Assembly: GCF_000003195.3 (NCBI RefSeq)
Contig: NC_012873.2
Coordinates: 4,363,894 to 4,427,893, forward strand
Direction: 5' to 3'
DNA: 64,000 nt
DNA from: Sorghum bicolor
Lineage: Eukaryota > Streptophyta > Magnoliopsida > Poales > Poaceae
This document shows, one piece after another, positions 1-10,033 of this stretch. How positions within the stretch are numbered: position 1 is the stretch's first letter; each line of letters opens with the position of its first letter. The translations under genes were made by a program, and so were the position numbers. The notes beneath the pieces were generated by a model. That model saw only the letters and a program-made list of their open reading frames with translations, had not been told where the DNA came from and did not search any database.

Positions 1-366
1 GTTGGTTCCAAACGTTCTATATTTGTTGAAAAGCTTAGGTAGGTGCGTGTTAATTCTTGGCCAAGTTAGTGCAAAGGGTTCTTTCATGCTAGATGACTGA
101 CGACCCCAGGGTGTTCGATGCAATGCTTAGCTGAGAGCTCTATGCCTCTATCTTGAGTTGTTCACTCGTCAGTCGTCACTGAACGAGAACGTGTCGATGG
201 AAGATGTGTTCCATGTGAGGAGCGTTAGAGCCGAGATACTTTGTAGATACTTGTGTGTAAATCTCCAGAGTTTTCTGGGCAATGTGTTCTTTTTGTGGGG
301 TTGAAATCTAACCTTACTGCAATTTTGCCGTTTTCAGTACTGGAGATTGTTCCATCCACTCTGTTG
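1..366 (+). promoter_or_regulatory. 5' flank / probable 5' UTR of the UreF gene
   Basis: No separate gene is seen here. A pyrimidine-rich stretch ending in TTTTCAG at 331-337 looks like a 3' splice site, so the stretch may hold a leader exon and an intron. No convincing TATA box was found; the true promoter may lie left of the window. Confidence 0.4.
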
Positions 367-1146
367 ATGCTAATGGAGTCCGATAGCCCAGTTTCGAAGA
401 AATCACGATTGTTCCACACAGAAGATTGTGAAATGGAGGAAGTGCCTTCCAATGCAGTGGGCGTGAATCCGAGTTTGCAATGGACCCAGTGGCAGATTCT
501 GGACTCCATTCTCCCAACCGGTGGTTTTGCACATTCCTATGGCCTTGAAGCTGCTATGCAATCTCGCATGGTGAACAACCAGGACGACTTGAAGTCGTTT
601 GTCATCCAGGTCCTGGACAACACTGGCAGCCTGTTGCTTCCGTTCGTATACTGCGCTAGCAAGTCCCCTGATGCAGCGGCATGGATCAAGCTGGATCAGT
701 TGCTGGAAGCCACATTGACGAACGAGGTTGCAAGGAAGGCATCCACATCTCAGGGCTCAGCTCTGCTGAGGGTAGCTGCGTCTGTCTTCACTGAAAGTCA
801 AGCACTGCAGGATCTCCGGCGGACATTCCTTGGTTCCAAGAGCGTGTCATTTCACCACGCGTCTATATTTGGGTTGATATGTGGGCTAGTTGGATTCGAC
901 AGTGAGACAGCGCAGCGGGCTTACATGTTTGTGACAATGAGGGATGTGTTCTCTGCCGCAACTAGACTCAATTTGATCGGACCGCTGGCTGCTTCAGTGC
1001 TGCAGCACCAGGTTGCACCAGATGCCGAAGGGATGATGCAGAAATGGAGGGACCGTGATGTCTCTGAGGCTTCACAGACCGCCCCACTGCTCGATGTGTT
1101 GCAGGGCTGCCATGCTTACATGTTCTCCAGGCTATTTTCCTCATGA
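367..1146 (+). CDS. UREF: Urease accessory protein F (UreF)
   Basis: UreF is a cytosolic nickel-metallochaperone subunit. It works with UreD and UreG to insert nickel into urease, and so supports urea nitrogen recycling. The reading frame is one uninterrupted exon. The family signature is the segment WQILDSILPTGGFAHSYGLE, about 40 residues in, followed by an all-helical body and the C-terminal segment LDVLQGCHAYMFSRLF. The first in-frame ATG is at 367 and a second is at 373, giving 259 or 257 residues, close to other plant UreF proteins (about 240). The frame is open further upstream to 253 but has no ATG there, and a likely splice acceptor at 337 argues that the upstream part is not coding. 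The N-terminal 35 or so residues are acidic and poorly conserved, as usual in plant UreF. The gene is tail-to-tail with the HPPD gene. Confidence 0.93.
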   Translation: MLMESDSPVSKKSRLFHTEDCEMEEVPSNAVGVNPSLQWTQWQILDSILPTGGFAHSYGLEAAMQSRMVNNQDDLKSFVIQVLDNTGSLLLPFVYCASKSPDAAAWIKLDQLLEATLTNEVARKASTSQGSALLRVAASVFTESQALQDLRRTFLGSKSVSFHHASIFGLICGLVGFDSETAQRAYMFVTMRDVFSAATRLNLIGPLAASVLQHQVAPDAEGMMQKWRDRDVSEASQTAPLLDVLQGCHAYMFSRLFSS

Positions 1147-1983
1147 GAATAAGGTGTGCTGCTATCAAGGACGTGATGAGCAGTTCTTTAATTCTTTAAG
1201 TACAACTACAGCCATGCATTCCAACCATTATATGCATTTATGATCTTTCCATCCAAGTGATTTGAAGTGTTGGATTTTGAGTTGTGATTAAGTTATCTGG
1301 TATTGATGCATATAATAATCTACAGCATAGTATACGAATACTGGCATCAGATATATGGAACAGATCTACAGCATATTATATTGATGCATTGCAATTCTTT
1401 AATTCTGCAGCATATATGTAATAATATTAATATCCCTGGACGGTGATTTCTGTACGTTTAAGTTGTTACCTGAACAAGCCTTTGTCAGGTCCATGTTGTG
1501 CTATTCTAGGTCACAGAACTCAAGATGAACACGTGAATGCCTGATACATCCAATAAGATGTCTTAGATGCCCTTATTCTGTATTTTTCTGTTTAACTTCT
1601 GCTTCTTTCAGGTTACTGGAATGAATGCGCAATTTGTTATATTCTTGCCGCAGGATTACCTTTTCGGCAGAAGTCAAGGACAACTGCCTTCTCATCATAA
1701 ACAAAAATAGCATCAGGTGATTACAAGAATCCCAGGGACAGATTAATTATGCCTCATACTGACCCTCTTTGTTTTCATGCAAACTTGCACAACAGATACG
1801 CAAATAATGCATCATTAATACTTATTAGGGTTGTACCCTCTCTACCATCTATTACACCCATCATAGCATCGTCTCTTCATATACAACACAAACATTTGCA
1901 TGTCAAGTGTTACAAGAACATTATTATTATTTTTGTTCCATGATACAATGTGCCGCAACAGTCTCTTGTCTTCAAGCTCTGTT
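1147..1983. other. Convergent intergenic region between UreF and HPPD
   Basis: AT-rich DNA between two convergent genes. It should hold both 3' UTRs and polyadenylation signals, such as the ATATAATAAT-like tracts around 1310-1435. Short reading frames here have no recognisable homology. Confidence 0.5.
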
Positions 1984-3693
1984 CTAGGATCCCTGAGCTG
2001 CTGCAGCTTGCTTAGCTTCAAGGGACTTCTCATAATCCTCAATGGATTTGAACAGCTGGGAGAAGTTTCCCTTGCCAAACCCGCCACAGCCACCCTTCTG
2101 GTATTCTTGCCCCTTCTCATCCTTCTCCATGCACCCGATCCTTTGAATGATCTCCAAGAACAACGTTGGCCTGAATGACATAGCTGATCCAATTAGATTT
2201 TGGATTGCATAGAGGTCAAGGAAATAAAACAACCATGGCGTTGACACTAGAATCCTGAGCTAAAATCTTCAAAATTAAGTGCAGAGTACCAACGATGATG
2301 ATGGATTATTGTGCATCATGTAATCAGTTGGGACTTGGGCGCTCGAATATGATTCACAGGATGTAAAAAGGGTCCTCTTTTTGCTGTCACGATCTTCATA
2401 AAGATGCATCATGCATGGGAGCACAAAAAGGGAGTTTGATACCTTTATACTGTATATTCTATATGCCTGCAATCCTGAATTAGCTGAGTACCTATCCTGA
2501 AATTGTTCCTTCGCAATTCTACACTTCAAAAAGGTGAAAGAAGCAGAAGTTTTTTACCTGTCCCCCACTGGCTTGGTGAAGATCTGGAGCAGCACGCCCT
2601 GGTCATCTCTGTCCACCAGCACCCCTAGTTCCTGACACTCCTTAATCTGTGCCTCCGTGAGCACGTCCCCGGCGCGCCGCCTCACGCCGTCATAGTATTC
2701 GGGCGCCGGAGGCGCCATGAACTCGAAGCCGCCCATGGCCGAGCGCGCTTGCATCTCCCTCAGCGTCCTGAGCACGTCGTCGCTGGCCAGCGCCATGTGC
2801 TGCACGCCGGGGCCGCCGTGGTGGTCCAAGTACGTCTGTATCTGGCTGCGGCGCTTGGTGCCGTGCACCGGCTCGTTGAGTGGGAGCAGCACGTTCTCCG
2901 CGTTGTTGGCGAGCACCATCGAGTTGAGCCCGCTCTCCGTGGTGCCCACGTCCTCCGCCGTGAACTCGGCGAACTCGTGGAACCCCGTGAAGCCAGCGAA
3001 GTAGGCGGCCGCCGGCGCCAGCTCCGGCACGTTGCCGACGATGTGGTCGAACCTCCTCAGCCCGTAGTCCGCCGCGCCGGGGCTGGTCACGCCCACGAAC
3101 CCCGGCAGGAAGGACGCGTCCGCGTCGTCCGGGTAGCTCACGTACCGGAGCACGACGTCGCCGTAGAGCTCGACTTCGGCGAGGCGGAAGCCGAGGCCGA
3201 GCTCGACGGGCTCGAACGCCGGGCGCGCGCCGGCCGCGACGCTGGCGCGGAAGGCGTCCTCCGCGTCGGCCACGCGGAGCGCGACGGCGCGCACCGCGAG
3301 GCCGTGGTCGGCCGCGAAGCGCCGCGCCTCGGCGGCGGAGAAGGAGGGCAGCGAGGCCGTGGCGGCGTCGGCGCCGTGCGCGTAGGGCGCCGTGAAGAGG
3401 AACGCGAGGGCGCCCGAGCGGAGCAGCAGGGACGCGTGCGCGGTGTTCCCCGTGGAGAGGTCGGACCGCGCGGCGAGCGGCGCGCCGAGCCCGAAGGAGA
3501 AGCGGCCCGCGGCGGAGGCCGCGTCGGCGCACCAGAGCTCCACGTGGTGGAACGCGAGCGTGTGGAAGCGGTCGGAGCGCGGGTTCACGCGGACGAAGTT
3601 GCGGTGGCCCACGAGGCGGAACGCCGCCTGCTCCGCTGATGCCGCCGCCACGGCGGCGCCGGTTGCGGCGGCTGTGGTGGGGGTCGGGGGCAT
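1984..3693 (-). CDS. HPPD: 4-hydroxyphenylpyruvate dioxygenase (HPPD), two exons
   Basis: HPPD converts 4-hydroxyphenylpyruvate to homogentisate with non-haem iron and O2. This feeds tyrosine breakdown and the synthesis of plastoquinone and tocopherol. Exon 1 is 3693-2558 and exon 2 is 2170-1984; the intron (2557-2171) starts GTAAAA and ends TTCAG, and the split codon AG|G encodes Arg379. The product has 440 residues, matching cereal HPPD. The three iron ligands are visible: His217 (FDHIV), His299 (VQHMA) and Glu385 (LFLEII, in exon 2). Their spacing of 82 and 86 residues equals that of Arabidopsis His226/His308/Glu394. The C-terminal GGCGGFGKGNFSQLF segment is also intact. The ATG at 3693 begins MPPTPTT, an Ala-rich N terminus typical of cereals. 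Exon 1 is extremely GC-rich while exon 2 and the intron are not, a normal grass GC gradient. Long antisense frames across exon 1 are composition artefacts. Confidence 0.97.
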
Positions 3694-3955
3694 TGTGCTT
3701 GGCTCTCGGAGGGCGTGGCGGCGTGGCGGCCTCCGCAGCTTTGCAGTTGCAGGTGCGCTTGGCTGACCGGTGAGTGACCCTGGGATGAGGGATGACTGAC
3801 GGGGTAAATAAAGGGTGGTGATGGGGCCACGTGGACAGAAAATTCTGTGGTTGCGGATGTGATTTGTCTTCTGGTATTTGTTGGTGAGTGGCTCCTTCAC
3901 AGCTTGTAGTGATGTGAAGCTGATGAAGTTGCTGACCGGCCCTAGGGCACCAACA
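3694..3955 (-). promoter_or_regulatory. HPPD proximal promoter and 5' UTR
   Basis: On the minus strand a TATA-like TTTATTTA lies at about 3806-3813, roughly 115 bp upstream of the HPPD ATG. The next 140 bp show no recognised element. A Tourist-like MITE begins directly behind this region. Confidence 0.4.
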
Positions 3956-4163
3956 GCCTTTTGTTTAGTTTTAAAACATTTTTGCAAAATAAACACTATA
4001 GCACTTTTGTTTATATTTAATAAATATTGTTCAATCATTAACTAACTACGCTCAAAAAATTCGTCTCACAAATTAAAATTAGTTATTTATTTTATTTATA
4101 TTTAAAGTTCTATGTATGTGCCATAAAATTCGATGTGACGGGAAATCCGAACTCAACAAGGCC
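3956..4163 (+). mobile_element. Tourist/PIF-Harbinger MITE, degenerate
   Basis: It shows the family's internal landmarks in order: a gCaAAATA-rich start, TTTATATTTAATAAATATTGTTCAAT, ACTAACTACGCTCAAAAAATTCGTCT (in shortened form), then TTCGATGTGACGGG and an AACAAGGCC end. The 5' terminus has decayed (GCCTTTTGTTTAG). It sits about 260 bp upstream of the HPPD start codon, so it lies in that gene's promoter region. Confidence 0.75.
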
Positions 4164-4759
4164 TGTGGAAAATGGGGAACGAAAATCGAAATGTTGTGGT
4201 TAATTTTTTGTGGAGTTGCCTACAAGAAAGGTGTGGAGTTCTATTTTCCTTTATTGTGTAATTCGTTTTAGGCCCCCTTTGATCTAATCTAAGAAGATAG
4301 TAGTTTGCTTTTTTTTTCTCTATACTGTATAGTTTATAGTTTAGCTAACTGTTAGCTGAATATTCGGTTAGCAACTAATTTTTACTAGTTGAACCAAAGT
4401 AGTTAATAGCATCTAACAATAATTATGACCTATTAACTAGCTAGCTATTATGATTGCTAAGGTCACTCTCGTTGCAAAAACTCCTAAGCATTTTGCTAAT
4501 GTGGCAAGATAGTTATTGAAAAGATAGAGCAAAAATAAAAGAAACCGGATCTAAGTTAGAAACCATGTCTACACCAGAACCAAGACATGAAGTGATGTGA
4601 TTGGTTGAGAATGGGAAGAGAATGAATATGATTGGATAAAAAATTATTATATAAAAACTATCTATTGGAACCATGATTTCTATATGTAGTGTTTATGGAA
4701 ATTAATAGGTATAGGAACTATGTATAGTTTCTAGCATTGGGAGGGCTCGGAGTGTCCTA
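4164..4759. repeat. AT-rich intergenic DNA with TAGCTA-rich MITE-like segments
   Basis: No gene is seen. The part 4270-4450 is rich in TTAGCTAACT-type motifs and has the same character as the hairpin at 5644-5933, suggesting a related degenerate MITE. The rest is low-complexity AT-rich sequence. Confidence 0.35.
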
Positions 4760-5419
4760 AGAGCAACTTCAGCAGGGCCTCTACTTGAGCCCACATAGCT
4801 AAATATGGGCACCCAAATCTTCTCTGCAGCCTCTATTCCTGTTGGCCCAACACCTCAACCCCATCATGTATGGTGTGACCATTACCTCCCCACACTGTGT
4901 AGACAGCCTCGCCCACCTCCCTCCAGCGTTGATCTCTACTACCACGCTGCCTCCCTCCAACCTCCACCGCTGGGCCTCGCCCTCATCCCCTCTGGTGAGA
5001 GCGGCCCCTCCTCGATGAGCGGGAGCAGCCCCAACCATGGACATCGCGAGCATCGAGCCTCCTCTTTCTACGGTTGTACAGTAGCGACACTACTCCTCCC
5101 TTCCTCGCGGCTAGCTTCTACTCTGACGAACATGGGCGGATCCGCTGGTGCGCAACTCCGGTGTGGCCTCTCCCCCGTGATGCGCCGAGAACTCTCGTCT
5201 CCTTTGCATCCTAGCCTCTGTGTGGAGGATGTGAGGAAGAAAGGTTTGACTCAATGATGAGTGGGTCCCACATGTCATTGTCTACTAATTTGGATTTGGG
5301 GGTCTTCATTTTGGGTGGTGTTTTGGAGTGGATGCAAAAATTTTAGGCACCCAAAAGTATGAGGGAGCACCCAAATAAAAAGTAGAGAACTCTATTTTGA
5401 GAGCTGCTGCAGTTGCTCT
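4760..5419. mobile_element. Non-autonomous TIR element of about 660 bp
   Basis: The left end reads AGAGCAACTTCAGCAG and the right end, read on the other strand, AGAGCAACTGCAGCAG. These are near-perfect terminal inverted repeats. The interior is partly GC-rich and includes an open frame of 150 codons without recognisable homology, which I regard as non-coding. No clear target duplication could be defined, so the superfamily is uncertain (Mutator-like or PIF-like). Confidence 0.6.
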
Positions 5420-5643
5420 AATTGATCTAACGAGCCCTTAGGCATGGGTTTTTTGTTTTGTCATGCTCTTCCTGTGATGAGTATATAAATGCTAAAAAGG
5501 GTCATCATATTGGCCGAGAGAACCTTGAAATTCCTACATTGATAGAGTTTGATTTTACGATGGTCTAGCAGTCTAAGACTATATTTGATCCGTTAGCTGC
5601 TGATAGTTAGCTAGTTAATAGTTCTTAGCTAATATTAGCTAGC

Positions 5644-5933
5644 ATTTATTGTATTGGGCATATTCTCTTTGGTTTAATGGAGCTAATAGTTAGCTGATAA
5701 TAATAATTAGCCCCTTTGGATCCAAATAGGTCTAGCTAATTGGTAAATACCAACTAATTATTAGTTGCTATTAACTAGTTTTGTCCAACTAGTAATATAT
5801 AGTTGTTAGTTGGCATTCACCTAACAATTAGCTGCAACTATTTGGATCCAAAGAAACTAAAGCTAACTATGAGCTCTACAGGTCCAAACACTCCCTAAAT
5901 CAAGCCAAAAGAGAACATGCCTGCAATAAATAC
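5644..5933. mobile_element. Nested hairpin MITEs
   Basis: Outer inverted arms GGGCATATTCTCTTTGG (about 5657) and CCAAAAGAGAACATGCC (about 5905) enclose an inner element. The inner element is bounded by perfect 16-bp inverted repeats CTTTGGATCCAAATAG (5714-5729) and its complement (5838-5853). Outer pairing extends into TTTATTG/CAATAAA. The arrangement suggests one MITE inserted into another, or a multi-step foldback element. Confidence 0.6.
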
Positions 5934-6760
5934 ACCTCCCATCCAGCAAATTATCCTAAGCAAACAATTTCAAGCTTGACTAAATTTGTGAGAACATCAA
6001 CATTTATTGACCAAAGATATAATGATACGAAAATACACTTCGTGATAAATCTAATCATACTTATCTGAGATGATACATGTTAGTTGTATGAACCTGGTAA
6101 AATTTAAAATGATTTGTGTTAGGACAAACTAAAATATCAGTTATTTTGTGGTAGGTGAGTGTAATTTCTGAATAAAAATTAAAGATAAGTAATAAGTTAA
6201 TTTCCATACAATTTTTAGTGAGATATACCAAGTTAAAGAGTCCATGTAAGTTACGTGATTCATAAAGGAAGTATTTAAATAAAAACTATAAATTATAAGA
6301 TATTTTGGCTTTTCTAGGCATATAACTTTTTCTATTGTTTTGAATATATACTATGACTAGATGTATAATGAAAGCAAATATCTATAGAAGTCAAAATGTC
6401 ATGTAATTTGGAACGAAGAGAGTAATAGTTTAACCTCCAAAAGGATTTGGAAGAAAAATGGCCAAATAAATAGTCATATACACTGTATTACCCCGTCGTC
6501 CCAGAAAGTGAAAAAAAAATAATGCAAATCTTGTTTTCGATAACTCAATGCAAACATTATATTACCCATTGTCCCAAAAAATGAAAATATTATATTACCC
6601 CCTTTTAAAAATTTAAACTCGATGCAGTGGTTAGTATAGGCATGGCAGCTCCGCACTTGTGCACATAAGTTTCGGGTACAACTGCGGAGCTTCATATGAG
6701 TGCAACTCGAAACCACATTTCAAATTTTGATAAAGCAAACGTAGATCAAGTGAAATACTA
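5934..6760. other. AT-rich intergenic DNA, no gene seen
   Basis: Low-complexity AT-rich sequence. Short reading frames around 6474-6716 lack recognisable homology. No repeat boundary could be set. Confidence 0.4.
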
Positions 6761-7440
6761 GTGTTCCTGGTAGTAATAATTAGATCCTATCCCACCACAT
6801 CTCCAAGGCTAGAAGCTCTTGTACAAGTAGCTCAAGTGAAAACCCTAATTTCACAACCAACACAAGCAGAGCACAAAGAACATAGCAAGAGCACAAAGGA
6901 CAAAGTATGTATCCTGTGGTTCAACTCACCTCAAAGGTCGGCTTACTCCACTTTGTGGAGGAAGCCACCAAGGTTCGGGTTTTACCGAACCCTATCCTCT
7001 TCTCAAGACATGAGAACTAGTCTCAAGCTCGAGGGTTTTGGGTGAGAACAAACTTCCCGAAGAACGCATAGGAGGTCCTAGTGCTTCAGTGGGTGACGCC
7101 TAACCGTCTAGGAGCTCTTGATCCAAGAGTAACAAATGCAAGACACTAGCTTGAACACATGAACCAAGTGATTTAGGAGGTGAGGCTCAAGATGGCAAGC
7201 ACTCTTGTGAAATTTGGAGGCCAATCTCTCAAGGAATCACTAGGAATTGATGGGGACTTGGGGAAAGGTTGGAGAGCCTTCAATGGCTTGGGAGGGCTTG
7301 TATGTTAGTTGGTGTCAAGTGAGTGCGCAAGCTAACCATTGGGAGGAAGGAGTGTAATACCTCCTGTCACCTAACTAGACATTAAGTCACGTCAGTTCTG
7401 TGGAATACGCGACACTTCTGTGCAAGCACCAGCAACACAA
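6761..7440. repeat. Fragment of a high-copy interspersed repeat
   Basis: The segment has the look of grass LTR or LTR-like repeat DNA: phrases of mixed-composition sequence with no stable frame. It shares wording with the large repeat at 55.9-58.5 kb, for example CCGTCTAGG followed within about 20 bp by AAGAGTAACAA (around 7107-7137 and 57289-57321). I infer a fragment of the same or a related family. An open frame at 6761-7045 is not considered a gene. Confidence 0.4.
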
Positions 7441-7462
7441 ACAGGAGTGAAGCTTTGGATGT

Positions 7463-10033
7463 TCTCCCCTAAATGAGCCGCCGGCTTCCAGGCCGAGAAG
7501 CAGGGTCCACGTCACCTTGATTTTTTCCAGCCGTCGGATCTTTGATCGTGTGGTCGCGATTGTTTGGAGCGGATTCCAACGGAAGCGGCTTCTAATGCTT
7601 CTTGTTGTCTTTTATCGGCTTTCCCTTTGCTTTTGGCGGTGTCGAGCGGCTTCTGCTCCGGAACCAACCAACCAAATATATACGTGGGCTTCTGATTCTT
7701 CTTCCTGATTCTTCCACAAGAAAAAAAAAACTCGGCCCTCTCCCTGCCGACCCGACGGTCTCTCCTCTCCCGAGCTCGCTCCTCACCGCGCCGCCGCCGT
7801 CCTTCTCCCCAGCACCGACACCGCCATGGAATAGCGCAACTTGGCGCTGGCGGTGGCCTCCGTAAGCCTTCCTATGTTGCCGCCTCCTCCCACCAGTCTA
7901 TGTGGCCTCAATGAAACCTTAGCGTCGCGAGGCAACTCTGGCGGCGCAACCCTCTGGCCTCTTCCTCATCAGCGGCAACGGCGACGGTGATGCTCAACGG
8001 CTGGATCTACCGGTATCTCACGCTCTTCTTCTCCCCCGTAGTCTCGTGGCTCCTCCCCAAGATCCTCTCTCGATGGCCAGTGTGCGGGCTGCGCTAGATT
8101 GCGGCTCTCCTCCAGTCCTCTTCCTCTCAAATCCCGGCGGACAGCGGACGGATGTGGCTCGTTGCCGCGGTGGCCGACCTGCAGGCGGTTCGTGGCTGGC
8201 CGCTGCCCCTGGTCAGTGCGTCCCGTTTCAGGCAGATGGCAGCAGCCGCGGGCGGTGCCTCTGGCCCCTGCTGTCTGCAGTCCGCTGATCTGTTGGCCTG
8301 CCCCTGCTGTGGAAATTTGCTTAGGATTTTTTTTGGCGTGAATCAATGCATCTGAATTGTGTGTGCTGATGGAGACGTGGCTACGTATCTCAATTGTGTG
8401 TGCTGATGGATGGGGAAGGAAATGAAGCCGTGCGTAGAGGATATGAAGCTCAAGCTGAAGCCGGGAATGGGTCCAGAGATGTGTGGATGGAGAACGACAT
8501 GATGCCATGTCATGTGGTCTGCTTGGTTTTCAATCTTGCCTTTCTTTGTCAACTTTACTTTTATGCATGCTTTTTTTTGTTTACATGCTCCACCAGCTTC
8601 GCCCTTGCGATTGATCGACACAAGTATTTTTTCATCTCCCTGTTATTTCTGTGCTGCAAAAGTAGCCAACATCCAAACCTAATATTCAGCTCGGTAAATG
8701 CTTTATTTTTTTTACGGCAACAATTTTTTTAGTAGAAGAATAGTGAAGGTAGAGGGCAGAGGCTCTTGTCTATATATTTTCCTTAGGGTTCTAAATCATT
8801 AATCCATCTCATTACAGTTGTGCTGCTAGCTGAAATATATGGTGTCAACTTATAGATTTATTCTCTTTGCTCTTTATTTCCTTAGTTTGCAATAGTATAT
8901 TTGTTGGGTTGTATTGTAGCTATTAGTTAGTATCCCATTCCTTCAATACATTCCCAGCGACGGTATTTTTGCCATGTTAAAGTGCCTCTGCGTTGCCCTG
9001 CACTCACCGGGTCATATTTTCTGCTGCTTCAGAAGCCTGCGTCGGCAGCGGTAGCTCCATCTGCTTGCTTCCTGCTCAGGTTACCACCTCTTCTTCCATC
9101 TTTTACTTTCCATTGTTACATTTCCTGTGCTGTAGTGGGGAACTGTGGTACCATAATTTTTCTATGTTCCTTCTGTAGACATAATGCCATAATGATGCTT
9201 CCTTTAAATATTGATGCCTGATAATTTAGTTCTATTGAGTGCAGTCATAGTGCAATACACTTTTGGGTTCTTAATTTATTTCCCTCAAATTATTAGCTGA
9301 CTTTGTACAATGGATCATGTTGCATGAATAGAAGGCTGGATCATCATCCTATCAATTGTCATGTTCTTCAAGTTCAGTTCGAGGATATTTTATTTTGCTG
9401 CAGGGCTGCCAAAATGTTGGTGCGTAATGTTTATTTTATCACCTGCTTTGCTCTGGTATAATTCTAAGAAAGTGAGGGTTTATAAGAGCATGTTTTGAAT
9501 TGCAGGGACGACAGGTGTGATATAATCAAAGGCATTTATGTCACCAAGTATAACAGGCAAGTCACCTTTTCTGTTTTATACTTTGTGTTTATATGAATTG
9601 AGCAATTTGTTGGTATGAATGCGCTTCCATTCTCACTTTCATAGCTAAAATAGTGCAGCATACCTTATGATTTCAAGCACTTTCATCTCACTTTCGTATT
9701 CTGATAGAGATCACACACAATACCAATTAAAAGGGCTCCATGAATTACCATTTTATATGTTTTCTTGTTGAACTTTATTTTATTCCTTTCTATGCATAAA
9801 AAACATAAAACACTTCTGATAAGGTCGTTTGTAAATAATTTTGCCACTTACCTCAATATGTTTAGTTTAGTTTATAATGTTGTGTAGAGGCCTTTATTTG
9901 GACTTTCCCATTTTACAAACTAGGCCCTTAACTTTTTTAAAAAAACATAGGTGCATAATGATAATAAGTTAGAATAATTGGAGATGCTTTTTGCTTATAC
10001 TGGGTGACCTATACTATCAGTTGACTTCATTTT
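7463..10033 (+). mobile_element. Possible Helitron-type region with captured gene fragments
   Basis: The start TCTCCCCTAAATGAGCCGCC (7463) recurs as TCTCTTCTAAATGAGCCGCC at 10034, so both may be 5' ends of one element family. Inside is a GC-rich, 5'-UTR-like stretch (7730-8050) and an open stretch after 7990 that would read MLNGWIYRYLTLFFSPVV. Small exon-like pieces follow, with AG before and GT after: about 9404-9419 and 9505-9557, the latter reading DDRCDIIKGIYVTKYN. They do not join into a gene I recognise. I interpret them as captured, decaying gene fragments. No 3' Helitron end was found for this first unit. Confidence 0.3.

Noticed and set aside
253..366. Upstream extension of UreF
   Set aside because: Open but without ATG; a probable splice acceptor at 337 lies inside it.
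2275..2529. Small frame in the HPPD intron
   Set aside because: Intronic, no homology.
2749..3639. Open frame of 296 codons on the plus strand
   Set aside because: It is antisense to HPPD exon 1 and open only because that exon is extremely GC-rich; the minus strand encodes an exact HPPD with all iron ligands.
4805..5257. Open frame of 150 codons
   Set aside because: Lies inside a TIR element, has no domain, and composition alone explains the open frame.
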